59,749 bases of DNA from Propionibacterium acidifaciens DSM 21887 (GTDB taxonomy: Bacteria; Actinomycetota; Actinomycetes; Propionibacteriales; Propionibacteriaceae): assembly GCF_000426605.1 (NCBI RefSeq), contig NZ_AUFR01000017.1:1-59749 (forward strand), given 5' to 3'. This document shows positions 8,238 to 17,346 of the stretch, piece after piece; positions within the stretch are counted from its first letter, which is position 1; the number at the start of each line of letters is the position of its first letter. The position numbers and the translations under genes were made by a program. The notes beneath the pieces were generated by a model. That model was not told the origin of the DNA. It made no database searches and worked only from the letters and a program-made list of their open reading frames with translations.

Positions 8238-9950
8238 ATGAGCACCATCATCCACGCGAACCTCGTGGACTACCTGATCATCGCGATCTACTTCGCCGCC
8301 GTCCTCGGCATCGGACTGGCGGCCCGCCGACAGGCGTCCGACACCATCGGCTTCTTCCTGTCGGGGCGCTCGCTGCCGGCCTGGGTGACCGGCCTGGCGT
8401 TCGTCTCGGCCAACCTGGGGGCCGTCGAGATCATGGGCATGTCGGCCAACGGCGCCGAGATCGGCATCCCGACGGTGCACTACTTCTGGATCGGCGCGGT
8501 GCCGGCCATGCTCTTCCTGGGCGTCGTCATGATGCCCTTCTACTACGGCTCCAAGGTGCGCTCCGTGCCGGAGTTCATGCGCAAGCGCTTCGGCGTCGGC
8601 GCCCACTTGGTGAACGCCCTGTCGTTCGCCATGGCCCAGCTGCTCATCGCCGGCATCAACCTGTACCTGCTCGGCTCCATCGTCCACGCCCTGCTCGGCT
8701 GGCCGCTGTGGGTCGCGCTGGTCGTCGCGGCCGTCATCGTCTTCGCCTACATCAGCTTCGGCGGCCTGTCCGCGGCGATCTACAACGAGGTGCTCCAGTT
8801 CTTCGTCATCGTCGCCTCGCTGCTGCCGCTGACCCTCATCGGTCTGCACCGCGTCGGCGGCTGGAGCGGGCTGAAGGCCAGGATCACCGAGTTCGCCGAC
8901 ACCGCCGCCGCGCAGGGCGCCGACGTCGCCACCGCCTCCCAGCAGCTGCACTCCTGGCCCGGCCAGGCGCTGTCCGGCTTCAACAGCCCCGTCCTGTCGG
9001 TCATCGGCATCGTCTTCGGCCTCGGCTTCGTGCTCTCCTTCGGCTACTGGACGACGAACTTCGTCGAGGTCCAGCGCGCCATGGCCTCCGAGTCGATGAC
9101 GGCCGCCCGCAAGACGCCGATCGTCGGCTCCTTCCCGAAGATGCTCGTGCCGTTCATCACGATCCTGCCCGGCATGCTCGCCGCCGTCCTCGTGCCCGAG
9201 ATCATGCGGACGAAGATGGGCGTCGACGTCGCCGGCGGCGCCTCCGGCACCGTCGTCAAGTACAACGACTCGATCATCCTGCTCATGCGCGATCTGCTGC
9301 CGAACGGTCTGCTCGGCCTGGCCATCACCGGTCTGCTCGCCGCGTTCATGGCCGGCATGGCGGCCAACATCTCCGCGTTCAACACCGTGGTCTCCGTCGA
9401 CCTGTGGCAGGCCTATGCCGTCAAGAACCGCGACGACGCCTACTACGTCAAGGTCGGCCGCATCGCGACCCTCGCCGCGACCGTCATCGCCATCTTCACC
9501 GCCCTCATCGCCGGCCAGTTCTCGAACATCATGGACTACCTGCAGACGCTGTTCGGCTTCTTCAACGCCCCGCTGTTCGCGACCTTCATCGTGGGCATGT
9601 TCTGGAAGCGGATGACGCCGGCGGCCGGCTGGAGCGGTCTGCTGGCGGGCACCTTCTCGGCGATCTTCGTCTGGGCGCTCAGCCAGGTCGGTGTCATCAC
9701 GCTGCCCGGCCAGGGGACGGCCTTCGTGGCGGCCTCGACGGGCTTCGTCGTGGACGTCCTGGTGAGCGTCATCGTCTCGCTGTGCACGAAGCCGAAGCCG
9801 GTCTCCGAGCTCGTCGGCTTCGTCTACTCCGAGACGCCGAGGTCGCACTTCAAGGACCCGGAGGAGGCGTCGCTGCCGCTGCTCAAGCGCCCGGTGCCGC
9901 TGGCGATCACCGCCCTGGTCCTGGTCATCGTTCTCAACATCGCCTTCTGA
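8238..9950 (+). CDS. sodium:solute symporter (SSS family), probable galactose/sugar importer
   Basis: 570 residues with about 14 membrane helices. The first helices carry the SSS pattern (DYLIIAIYFAAVLGIGLAARR, then FFLSGRSLPAWVTG and SANLGAVEIMG), and SVPEFMRKRF follows helix 3 as in sugar symporters such as vSGLT. It probably imports galactose or a galactoside with sodium. It is divergent from galK and shares a control region containing two LacI-type operators, which is the main reason for assigning the substrate. A small membrane protein follows 14 bases downstream. Confidence 0.88.
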   Translation: MSTIIHANLVDYLIIAIYFAAVLGIGLAARRQASDTIGFFLSGRSLPAWVTGLAFVSANLGAVEIMGMSANGAEIGIPTVHYFWIGAVPAMLFLGVVMMPFYYGSKVRSVPEFMRKRFGVGAHLVNALSFAMAQLLIAGINLYLLGSIVHALLGWPLWVALVVAAVIVFAYISFGGLSAAIYNEVLQFFVIVASLLPLTLIGLHRVGGWSGLKARITEFADTAAAQGADVATASQQLHSWPGQALSGFNSPVLSVIGIVFGLGFVLSFGYWTTNFVEVQRAMASESMTAARKTPIVGSFPKMLVPFITILPGMLAAVLVPEIMRTKMGVDVAGGASGTVVKYNDSIILLMRDLLPNGLLGLAITGLLAAFMAGMAANISAFNTVVSVDLWQAYAVKNRDDAYYVKVGRIATLAATVIAIFTALIAGQFSNIMDYLQTLFGFFNAPLFATFIVGMFWKRMTPAAGWSGLLAGTFSAIFVWALSQVGVITLPGQGTAFVAASTGFVVDVLVSVIVSLCTKPKPVSELVGFVYSETPRSHFKDPEEASLPLLKRPVPLAITALVLVIVLNIAF

Positions 9951-9964
9951 GGAGGGTTCGGACA

Positions 9965-10234
9965 ATGAGTGAATCCGCACAGACGCACCGCCACAGCGCA
10001 GGCCTGTTCGACGTCCGCAACGTCATCGGGGGCCTCATGGGCCTCTACGGCATCATCATCACCCTGATGGGCTGCTTCGCCGACAAGGCCCTCGACAAGA
10101 CCGGCGGCGTCAACGCCAACCTGTGGGGCGGCATCGCCCTGCTCGTCGTCGGCGCCGTCTTCCTGACCTGGGCGAGGCTGCGCCCGACCTACGTGCCGGA
10201 GCCGGCGGACGACGCGGCCGCGAAGGCCGTCTGA
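9965..10234 (+). CDS. small membrane protein partnered with the SSS symporter
   Basis: 89 residues with two hydrophobic helices (VIGGLMGLYGIIITLMG and LWGGIALLVVGAVFLTWARL). ATG 9965 has GAGGAGG upstream overlapping the symporter stop. Such short two-helix proteins commonly follow SSS transporter genes in actinobacteria and probably form part of the complex; that role is inferred from position only. Confidence 0.75.
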   Translation: MSESAQTHRHSAGLFDVRNVIGGLMGLYGIIITLMGCFADKALDKTGGVNANLWGGIALLVVGAVFLTWARLRPTYVPEPADDAAAKAV

Positions 10235-10256
10235 CCGCTGACTCCCGGTCCTGCTG

Positions 10257-10301
10257 GCGGAAGGCGCCGTTCCGGCCCAAGGGCCGGACGGCGCCTTCCG
10301 C
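10257..10301 (+). terminator. strong hairpin terminator of the symporter operon
   Basis: Left arm 10257-10278 and right arm 10281-10301 pair over 21 bp with a single bulged T and a 2-base loop (core GGAAGGCGCCGT / CGGCGCCTTCC). Confidence 0.85.
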
Positions 10302-10359
10302 ATTCGTCCTCCTGCGCTCGCCGTCCCCGTCCGCCCGCCGCGTCCGGCGGTCCGGGACT

Positions 10360-10412
10360 GTTCACCGTGCGGAGATCATCCGTCTGATGTCGAGCTCCGC
10401 ACAGTGAGTGCG
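10360..10412 (+). repeat. 53-bp imperfect repeat, copy 1
   Basis: Matches 11012-11064 in the same orientation at 43 of 53 positions by eye (shared ends GTTCAC and GTGCG, shared block CTCCGCACAG). This copy also contains an inverted pair GTGCGGAG / CTCCGCAC. The two copies flank the gene at 10496-10924. Confidence 0.65.
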
Positions 10413-10495
10413 CGCGGGGGTCGCGTCGAGCGGTCGCGGGCCGCTCGCGGTCGTTGCAGGCGTCCGTTGCGGGACGCCCGGTCACCGCCGGGCGC

Positions 10496-10924
10496 TCAGT
10501 CCTGCGGCATCGCCGCCTGGAAGACCTCCTCGTAGAGGGCGTTGACGCGGGCCTCGAGGTCCTGGGTCCTCGTCCGGCGGTCCTTGCCCCGGCGCACCTG
10601 CGTCATGTCGAGCGAGTTGCGCAGTGAGCCCGCCGTGCGCAGCCACTGTCCGGTCTGCTCGTCGGTGAAGCTGCCGGTGGTGTCCTCGCGGACGATCCGC
10701 TCGATCTGGTCGAGCGTGCGCCGAAGCTGCTCCGAGCGGCTGGGCCGCTTCGGCGGCGTCATCCTCGCGGCGGCCTGCTTCGCCCTCCTGCCGAGGTGGG
10801 CGTCCCTGACGGCGTCGACGACCCGCTGGGTGTTCTCCGGGGTGACGAGCCTCTCGACGGCCTTGCTCGCGAGGAGGGCGCTCGCGCCCCTCGCTCCCTT
10901 GCGCATGACGTCCTTCGCGCCCAT
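10496..10924 (-). CDS. conserved-looking hypothetical cytoplasmic protein
   Basis: 142 residues, basic, no membrane segments, predicted mostly helical. It contains alternating charged and Ala-rich helices (ASALLASKAVERLVTPENTQ; SEQLRRTLDQIERIVRED) and ends EEVFQAAMPQD. ATG 10924 follows AGGAGAGCG. I do not recognise a catalytic motif; similar Arg/Lys-rich helical proteins of unknown function are common in actinobacteria. It stands alone, flanked on both sides by a 53-bp repeat. Confidence 0.65.
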   Translation of the reverse strand: MGAKDVMRKGARGASALLASKAVERLVTPENTQRVVDAVRDAHLGRRAKQAAARMTPPKRPSRSEQLRRTLDQIERIVREDTTGSFTDEQTGQWLRTAGSLRNSLDMTQVRRGKDRRTRTQDLEARVNALYEEVFQAAMPQD

Positions 10925-11384
10925 CGCGCTCTCCTGACCTCGAGCGGGTGCGCCTCGGGTGCGGTCGTCCCCGGCGCGTCGACGTCCGTACTGTAACACC
11001 GCCCGGCAGCCGTTCACTGCGCGGTGATCGTCCGTTCGGTGTCGATCTCCGCACAGCGGGTGCGGGCCGGGGCGGGCACCATCGTCCCCGGGCGCCGCGC
11101 GGCGACGGCTCCGACCGCTGGTGGGCCCCGGCGTTCGCAGCCCTGCACGACGGGCCGGCCGGCGGGGAGTCGGCCGGGTGCGTCGTGCGGTTCCGTGCGG
11201 GCGGGCCCCGTGCGGCCCGGGCGTGCCCGGGGAGCAGCAGCCGCTCCGGCGGTCGGCCTCCTCCGGGGGACGGGATCGGGCGGGATGCCGTAGTCTTGCC
11301 GGAGAGGATCCGCGAGCCGGCGCCGCACGAACGGGCCGGACGGGGCGCCCGGGACAGGGCTGCACGAGGGGGCAGGGGGCATTC
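10925..11384. other. 460-bp intergenic stretch containing repeat copy 2
   Basis: Holds the second copy of the 53-bp repeat at 11012-11064; otherwise GC-rich DNA without a convincing gene. Several overlapping frames are open but have no ribosome site and look like compositional noise. Confidence 0.45.
11012..11064 (+). repeat. 53-bp imperfect repeat, copy 2
   Basis: Same orientation as copy 1 (10360-10412), 10 mismatches in 53 positions. The inverted pair of copy 1 is degraded here. Confidence 0.65.
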
Positions 11385-12263
11385 ATGAGCGAGGAGTCGT
11401 CCGCCGGCGGCGCCGAACAACCCATCGTCGGTCCTGATTTCCTGTCGGGGGACGAGTCGGAGCCCGGAGGGATGTCCGCTCGGCAGGAACCGTCGCAGCC
11501 CGAGGCCGGGCCGTCGGAGCAGCCCCCTGCCGAGACCGCGCCGTTCCCGCCGCCGCAGCCCGCTCCGCAGCAGGGGGCGTACCTGACCGGGCAGTCCGCA
11601 CGGGTCCCGATCCGCGAGCCGCAGGAACAGCCCCTGCCGTTCGTCGGGCAGCAGTCGCCCGCCCAGGCCGCGTCCTCCGCGGAGCAGCCCGTTCAGCAGC
11701 CCGCTTTCCAGCAGTACCCGTACCAGCAGCCGGTGCCCCCGTTCCCGTACGCGCCGCCGCAGCCGGTGCCCGGCCAGCAGCTCCCCGCGCCCGTCCCCCA
11801 GCAGTACCCGTACCAGCCGGCTCCCTACCGGCCCGTCCCGTACACCTCGTACCAACCCGGGGCGTGCATCGTCCAGGCGCCGACCGGCGCGCTGTCGTGG
11901 TTCCTCGGGCTCATCGCGCTGATCGGGTTCCCGTTCTTCAACCTCCTCATCACGGGCATCGTCATGATCGTCGTCGGCTCCAACCAGCGGCGTCCGGGCG
12001 GGACGCCGGGGCGGTTCGCGTCGCAGGCGATGTACTGGGGCATCGCCGTTGCGAGCATCTCGGCCGCGCTCCTCGTGCTCTTCTATGCGGTCGGTCTCAC
12101 GACGATGGCGGAGTCTCCCGGCGACGCCGCCGCGCTCAACTCGGGCGTCATGCTCGACATCCTCTTCTGGGCCCTTCTGACGGTGGTGCACCTGCTCGTC
12201 TGCGTCGTGCAGGGCATCCGCGCGAACAGCGCCGCCTCGCGCGCCGGTTCGGTCTGGTCATGA
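11385..12263 (+). CDS. Pro/Gln-rich membrane protein of unknown function
   Basis: 292 residues. Residues 1-165 are a disordered, Pro/Gln/Ala-rich cytoplasmic region with repeated QYPYQ-type motifs (three copies of QYPYQ, plus PAPYRPVPYTSYQPG). The C-terminal ~125 residues contain three to four membrane helices (SWFLGLIALIGFPFFNLLITGIVMIVVG; MYWGIAVASISAALLVLFYAVGL; ILFWALLTVVHLLVCVVQGIRA), resembling the DUF4870/DUF4190-type small membrane domains found behind proline-rich tails in actinobacteria. ATG 11385 is preceded by a weak GGGGGC site; the open frame upstream is compositional. Function unknown. Confidence 0.75.
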   Translation: MSEESSAGGAEQPIVGPDFLSGDESEPGGMSARQEPSQPEAGPSEQPPAETAPFPPPQPAPQQGAYLTGQSARVPIREPQEQPLPFVGQQSPAQAASSAEQPVQQPAFQQYPYQQPVPPFPYAPPQPVPGQQLPAPVPQQYPYQPAPYRPVPYTSYQPGACIVQAPTGALSWFLGLIALIGFPFFNLLITGIVMIVVGSNQRRPGGTPGRFASQAMYWGIAVASISAALLVLFYAVGLTTMAESPGDAAALNSGVMLDILFWALLTVVHLLVCVVQGIRANSAASRAGSVWS

Positions 12264-12479
12264 CCGCCCCTGCCCGGGGGGCGTGTCATGACGCTGCTCG
12301 TCCTCCTCGGGCGCGGGGCCGAGGGGCTGCCGGCCGGCCGGTCCGAGGCCCGTCCCGGCCCCGCCTGCCCGTGTCCCTCCGGCGGCGTCGGCCGGGGGTC
12401 CTCTTCGGACGGCGCCCCGGCGTCGATGCGCGACCGTCACCCACGCGGGCCGGACCCGTGCCGCCGGAGCCGGGCGGGA

Positions 12480-12638
12480 TCAGCCGACCCGGGTGATGCC
12501 GTCGAGGAAGGCGTCGAACTCCTGCTCGTCGGTCGAGGCGCTCGCGGACGCCGACGAGTTCTTCGAGGGCTGCGCGGCAGAGGAGCACCCGGTCGGGGCG
12601 AGGACGGTTCCGGCGGCGATGGTGAGGCGGTTCTTCAT
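12480..12638 (-). CDS. truncated DUF732-like lipoprotein, probably a remnant
   Basis: 52 residues. Lys-Asn-Arg start, hydrophobic stretch and lipobox APTGC, then a Ser/Ala linker and DEQEFDAFLDGITRVG, which looks like the first helix of a DUF732 domain. DUF732 proteins normally continue about 60 residues further; the frame stops here. Too short for the family, so either a remnant or a very small lipoprotein. AAGGACC precedes ATG 12638. Confidence 0.5.
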   Translation of the reverse strand: MKNRLTIAAGTVLAPTGCSSAAQPSKNSSASASASTDEQEFDAFLDGITRVG

Positions 12639-12761
12639 GGGGTCCTTCGAGGGAGGCCGCTGCCGGCGCAGTGAGCGCCCTGGTGCGCCCGGCACCGACG
12701 GCCACGACCTTGTGCCACGATGAGGGAGGAGAGCGGGCACACCATCCAGCGGAGGATCCCC

Positions 12762-13250
12762 ATGGCCACACCGGAGTACGTCCTGCGACTGCGCGAGAGC
12801 GTCGGGCACGAACTGCTCGTCCTGCCCGGCGTCAGCGCCGTCATCGTCCGCGAAGGCCCGGACGGGCGCGAGCTGCTGCTGGTGCGCCGCTCCGACAACG
12901 GCCAGTGGACCCCCGTGACCGGCATCGCCGACCCGGGCGAGGACGTCGACACCGCGGCCGTCCGCGAGGCCCTGGAGGAGACCGGCGTGCGGATCGAGAT
13001 AGACCGCGTCACCTGGGTCGAGACCCTCGCGCCCCAGACCTACGGCAACGGCGACCGGTGCCAGTTCTTCGACACCTGCCTGCTGGCCCATCCGGTCGGC
13101 GGCCGGGCCCACGTCGGCGACGAGGAGTCCACCGCGGTCGGCTGGTTCCCCGCCTCCGCGCTGCCCCCGATGGCGGAGCGCTTCCGGCGCAAAGTCGCCC
13201 ACGCCCTGTCCGGCGAGCGGCGCGTGCGGATCGGCGCGGACGGGCGCTGA
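12762..13250 (+). CDS. NUDIX hydrolase
   Basis: 162 residues. The complete NUDIX box is present: G-x5-E-x7-REALEETGV (GIADPGE...REALEETG), which binds the metal and cleaves nucleoside diphosphates linked to another group. The protein begins MATPEYVLRLRESVGHELL, a prelude frequent in actinobacterial NUDIX proteins, and contains LVRRSDNGQWTPVTG before the box. ATG 12762 follows GGAGG; an upstream in-frame ATG at 12720 has no ribosome site. Substrate unknown. Confidence 0.9.
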   Translation: MATPEYVLRLRESVGHELLVLPGVSAVIVREGPDGRELLLVRRSDNGQWTPVTGIADPGEDVDTAAVREALEETGVRIEIDRVTWVETLAPQTYGNGDRCQFFDTCLLAHPVGGRAHVGDEESTAVGWFPASALPPMAERFRRKVAHALSGERRVRIGADGR

Positions 13251-13553
13251 GCCCGCCTCGGCCCGGCGCCGTCCTCGCGGGACCCGGCCGCCTCCCGCGG
13301 CGGGGCCCGGGCGCAAGGACGGTCCCCGCCCCTCGCCCCTCGGTCCGTTCCCGCCCTGCGCCTGCCGGCACTCCTCCCGCCCCCGGCGCCGACCTGCGGG
13401 CGTCGCTCGTGCCCCTCGGCGCCGACCTGGCGCCGCGCATCGGCCCGTCTGGGTGCTGGGACCCGCGGCCCGGCGCCCCGGTGCCGCGAGTAGATTGCGG
13501 GCCGTTGCGCGCCCGGTCCCGCAGGGCGCCGCGGTCACGGGAAAGGGACTCGA
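13251..13553. other. gene-free stretch before the amino-acid permease
   Basis: About 300 bases of very GC-rich DNA. GAAAGGGA lies 5-12 bases before the permease ATG. No RNA, repeat or terminator stands out. Confidence 0.35.
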
Positions 13554-15050
13554 ATGGTCACGGGGAACGCCTCGGTCGACAACGACGGGGAGCATCTGCA
13601 GCGCAGCCTCTCCAACCGTCACATCCAGCTCATCGCGATCGGCGGAGCCATCGGCACCGGCCTGTTCATGGGCTCGGGCAAGACGATCAGCGTCGCCGGA
13701 CCGAGCATCGTCCTCGTCTACTCGCTCATCGGCGTCATGCTGTTCTTCGTCATGCGCGCCATGGGGGAGCTGCTGCTCCACAACCTGCAGTACAAGTCCT
13801 TCCAGGACTTCGCGGCCGATCTGCTCGGCCCCTGGGCGGCCTTCTTCTCCGGCTGGACGTACTGGCTGTGCTGGGTGGTGACGGGCATGGCCGACATCGT
13901 GGCCGTGTCGAACTACTGGCGGTTCTGGGTGCCGTCGAAGAACTGGTCCCTCGTCCTGGCCGTCGGCACCCTCGTCGTCCTGTTCCTGCTGAACCTGCTC
14001 ACCGTGCGGCTCTTCGGCGAGCTGGAGTTCTGGTTCGCGCTCATCAAGGTGATCGCCATCATCGTGCTCATCGTGCTGGGCGCCGTGCTGCTCGTCGTGC
14101 GCTTCACCGAGCCCGGCGGAGCCCGCGCCGGACTCACGAACCTGTGGACGCACGGCGGCTTCCTCCCGACCGGCGCGAACGGCTTCCTCGCCGGTTTCCA
14201 GATCGCCGTCTTCGCCTACGTCGGCATCGAACTCGTCGGCACCGCCGCCGCCGAGACGCACGACCCGGTGAGGAATCTGCCGAAGGCCATCAACGCGGTG
14301 CCCGTGCGGGTGCTCGTCTTCTACGTCGCCGCGCTCACCGCCATCATGTGCGTCACCCCGTGGAACAGCCTCGACCCGGGCCAGTCCCCGTTCGTCACGA
14401 TGTTCGGGCTGGTCGGTTTCGGCGCCGCGGCGGCCGTGATGAACTTCGTCGTCATCACCGCCGCCGCCTCCGGCGCGAACTCCGGCCTGTATTCGACCTC
14501 CCGCATGCTCTACGGCCTGGCCCACAAGGGCATGGCCTCGGACGGCTTCGGTCGCCTCACCCGCAACGGCGTGCCCGCCTGGGGCCTGTTCGTCACCGTC
14601 GTCCTCGTCGGCTCCTCGCTGCTGCTGACCCTCTCGCAGTCGATCATGGAGGCCTTCACGCTCGTGACGACCGTCTCGGCCGTGCTCTTCATCTTCATCT
14701 GGGGCCTCATCCTCGTGAGCTACCTCGTCTACCGCCACCGGTTCCCGCAGGCCCACGCCGCGTCGGTGTACCGGATGCCGCTCGGGCGCTTCACGAGCTG
14801 GCTCGTGCTGGCCTTCTTCGCCTTCACGCTCTACGTGCTCACCCGCCAGCACGACACCCTGACGGCCCTGGCCGTCACACCGGCCTGGTTCATCGGCCTG
14901 GGTATCGCCTGGCTCTTCGTGCGGGGGCGCGCCCGTCACGACGACACGATCGTCGGGGGCGAGCGCTCCCTGGCGCTCGCCCCCGCAGGGCCCGAACCGG
15001 GCGCCCCCGAGGAGATTCGCGAGGCGGAGGACGCCGAACCGCCGGCATGA
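13554..15050 (+). CDS. cycA: APC-family amino-acid permease, D-Ala/D-Ser/Gly transporter type
   Basis: 498 residues with 12 membrane helices. LQRSLSNRHIQLIAIGGAIGTGLFMGSGK at the N-terminus is the signature of proton-coupled amino-acid permeases, and the MRAMGELLLHNLQYKSFQDFA / GWTYWLCWVVTGMADIVAV segments are those of CycA, which imports D-alanine, D-serine and glycine. The assignment within the amino-acid/GABA permease group rests on these segments and is fairly firm. Single gene; a flavin oxidase lies downstream on the same strand with its own ribosome site. Confidence 0.85.
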   Translation: MVTGNASVDNDGEHLQRSLSNRHIQLIAIGGAIGTGLFMGSGKTISVAGPSIVLVYSLIGVMLFFVMRAMGELLLHNLQYKSFQDFAADLLGPWAAFFSGWTYWLCWVVTGMADIVAVSNYWRFWVPSKNWSLVLAVGTLVVLFLLNLLTVRLFGELEFWFALIKVIAIIVLIVLGAVLLVVRFTEPGGARAGLTNLWTHGGFLPTGANGFLAGFQIAVFAYVGIELVGTAAAETHDPVRNLPKAINAVPVRVLVFYVAALTAIMCVTPWNSLDPGQSPFVTMFGLVGFGAAAAVMNFVVITAAASGANSGLYSTSRMLYGLAHKGMASDGFGRLTRNGVPAWGLFVTVVLVGSSLLLTLSQSIMEAFTLVTTVSAVLFIFIWGLILVSYLVYRHRFPQAHAASVYRMPLGRFTSWLVLAFFAFTLYVLTRQHDTLTALAVTPAWFIGLGIAWLFVRGRARHDDTIVGGERSLALAPAGPEPGAPEEIREAEDAEPPA

Positions 15051-15202
15051 CGGGCGCCGGACGGCCGAACCGCCGTCGCGGCTCAACCGTTCCGGCCCCG
15101 GCGAGGCCGTACGACCCCGACTGCGTCCGGGCAGGGGGCCATGAGTAAAGTCGCGGGCACAGCATGTCCTTTTCGTCCACCGGGGAGTCCAGGAGGGGCA
15201 AA

Positions 15203-16564
15203 GTGCTTGATTGCGTGGTCGTCGGTGCCGGTTTCGCCGGCCTGTCCGCGGCGAGAGAGCTCATCCGGCGCGGCTACGACGTCGCGCTCGTCGAGGCGAG
15301 GGGCCGCGCCGGCGGTCGCGTCGTCTCCACCACCCTCTCCGGCGGCGAGGTCATCGACCTGGGCGGTCAGTGGATCGCCCCCAGCCACGACCGCATGCTC
15401 GAACTCGTCAAGAACGCCGGCCTCGAGCTCATCGGGGCCAACCCCGGGATGCTCACCCTCGTCCAGCACGGCGAGATCCGCGACGTCGCCCAGTCCGACA
15501 GCGACGAGGACGCCCGCACCCCGTTCGCCGTGGCCGACCTCGGGCAGGGCCTCATGCGGCTGCGCCGGCTCGCCGAGCGCGCCGGCCAGGACGACATGTG
15601 GGTCGAGGCGAACGCCGCCTGGCTCGACCAGTCCATCGACCGCTGGATCGTCTCCAATCTGCGCACGCCCACCGGTCGCCGTGACATCCGCGCCGCCATG
15701 AAGGCCGTCTTCGAGAGCCCGCTCGACAGGATCTCGCTGCGCAAGGCGCTCGGCAAGGTGCGCGAGGGCGTCGACATGGAGAACCTCATCGCCGCCAACG
15801 GCGACATCGGCCAGGCCCGCGTCCTGGGCGGCCTCGCCCAACTGCCCGAGCGCATGGCGTCCGAGCTGGGGGACCGGCTCAGGTACCGCTTCGTCGTCGA
15901 CGCCATCGAGCAGGACGACGACCGCGTCGTCGTCCACCCGAGCCTCGGCGAGGCCCTCGAGGCCCGCACTGCGATCGTGGCGCTGCCGCCGTGGCTGGCC
16001 CTCCGGATCCGCGTCACCCCGCCGCTGGCCGGCTGGCGCGAGGACGCGGTGCGCAGGATCGGCGCCGGCAATGTCATCAAGTGCTACGTCGTCTACGACC
16101 ATCCGTGGTGGCGCGACAAGGGTCTGTCGGGCCAGATGAGCGCCGACGACGGCGCGGTGCGCGTCACCTTCGACTGCACCGACTCCCCGGACGGGCGCGG
16201 AGTGCTCATGGGCTTCTTCGAGGGCGGCGAGGCCTCGATGCTCACCAAGTTCTCACGGTCGATGCGCCAACGCATCTTCAAGGACACTCTCGTCGACGTC
16301 TTCGGCCCGCAAGCGGCCCGTCCGGTCGAGTACACCGACATCGACTGGGGCGCCGAGGAGTTCACCAGGGGCAGCCACGGCGCGCACTTCGCACCGGGGG
16401 TGTGGAGCGTCACCGGCGCCGAGCTCGGCAAGCCGTGCGGACGCATCCACTTCGCCGGCGCCGAGTACGCCGGCAAGTTCAACGGCTACATGGAGGGCGC
16501 CGTCCGCTCGGGCGCCGAGACCGCTCAGGAGGTCGTTCTGAGGCTCAACGGGACCGCCCGCTGA
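15203..16564 (+). CDS. flavin-containing monoamine oxidase-like oxidoreductase
   Basis: 453 residues. The N-terminal FAD-binding motif VVVGAGFAGLSAARELIRRG is followed by EARGRAGGRV and DLGGQWIAPSH, exactly as in flavin monoamine oxidases; near the C-terminus CGRIHFAGAEYAGKFNGYMEGA binds the FAD and forms the MEGA-type end motif. These enzymes oxidise amines to imines/aldehydes with production of hydrogen peroxide. GTG 15203 is chosen because AGGAGGGG lies 5-12 bases upstream; the ATG at 15164 has no site. Substrate (polyamine or biogenic amine) is not visible. Confidence 0.88.
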   Translation: MLDCVVVGAGFAGLSAARELIRRGYDVALVEARGRAGGRVVSTTLSGGEVIDLGGQWIAPSHDRMLELVKNAGLELIGANPGMLTLVQHGEIRDVAQSDSDEDARTPFAVADLGQGLMRLRRLAERAGQDDMWVEANAAWLDQSIDRWIVSNLRTPTGRRDIRAAMKAVFESPLDRISLRKALGKVREGVDMENLIAANGDIGQARVLGGLAQLPERMASELGDRLRYRFVVDAIEQDDDRVVVHPSLGEALEARTAIVALPPWLALRIRVTPPLAGWREDAVRRIGAGNVIKCYVVYDHPWWRDKGLSGQMSADDGAVRVTFDCTDSPDGRGVLMGFFEGGEASMLTKFSRSMRQRIFKDTLVDVFGPQAARPVEYTDIDWGAEEFTRGSHGAHFAPGVWSVTGAELGKPCGRIHFAGAEYAGKFNGYMEGAVRSGAETAQEVVLRLNGTAR

Positions 16565-16639
16565 CTCGCCCTCATCGGGGCGGTCCGCGGTCGGTTCGTC
16601 CGGCCGGACGGCGCAGCGGGGGCGCCGACACGGAACGGC

Positions 16640-16667
16640 GCCGAGGAGCGCTGAGACGCTCCTCGGC
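16640..16667. terminator. hairpin terminator between convergent genes
   Basis: GCCGAGGAGCG, loop CTGAGA, CGCTCCTCGGC: an 11-bp perfect stem placed between the oxidase gene and the oppositely oriented Amt remnant. Confidence 0.75.
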
Positions 16668-16686
16668 AGCGGCTCGGGGCCGCGGC

Positions 16687-17210
16687 TCAGACGGCGCCCA
16701 CGCCCCGCTCGCCGGTGCGGATCCGCACGACATCCTCGACGGGGCAGCTCCGCACCTTGCCGTCGCCGACGGTGCCGGTGCGGGCCGCCTCGCAGATCGT
16801 CGCGATGATCGGCTCCGCCTCGCGGTCGGCGGCGAGGATCTCGATGCGCACCTCGGCCTGGCCGGAGACCCGCAGGCCGATCGCCCGCTTGGCGATGAGG
16901 GCGATGAGCAGGCTCGCGACGAACGAGTGGATCATCACGGCGAGCGCCCCGACCGCCTGGCGGCCCAGCTGGGCGGGGTCGCCGACCAGGCCGTGCCAGG
17001 AGAGTCGCCGAAGGCCTCCGAGAAGCCGGACAGCACCCATGCGACGCTGACGATGCCCATCGTGACGATCGACATCATCATGGTGAGGACGCCCTCGGCC
17101 CGGACCATGCCTCCGTGGAAGAAGGCCGGGGCCGGCGTCATGAGGAGGACCAGCGCGGCCCTCATGAGCACCCGCGCGGTGTCACCCGTGTTGATCTCCA
17201 GAGCTGTCAT
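16687..17210 (-). pseudogene. deletion remnant of an ammonium transporter fused to PII (Amt-GlnK)
   Basis: Two pieces of one gene are joined. From 17210 downward the frame encodes the Amt N-terminus (INTGDTARVLMRAALVLLMTPAPAFFHGGMVR). Near 17000 it passes into another frame that encodes the last Amt helix (HSFVASLLIALIAKRAIGLRVS) and, directly after it, only the second half of a PII protein (RIEILAADREAEPI; ARTGTVGDGKV; SCPVEDVVRIRTGERG). A full Amt needs about 400 residues and PII about 112, so roughly a kilobase of the transporter plus half of PII is missing. The Amt mark FHGGMVR and the PII C-loop are intact enough to be certain of the origin. Confidence 0.85.
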
Positions 17211-17346
17211 GCCCCGAACTCTCCCGGATGCTCCTGCTGCTCCGGTGACGTCCGCGCAACCCCGTGTTGACTTCCGCCGCCCCGTTACGGCCGCGTTTCA
17301 GACGGTGCCCGGCCCCGGGCGGTCGGCGTCGACGGATCGGCCCGGG

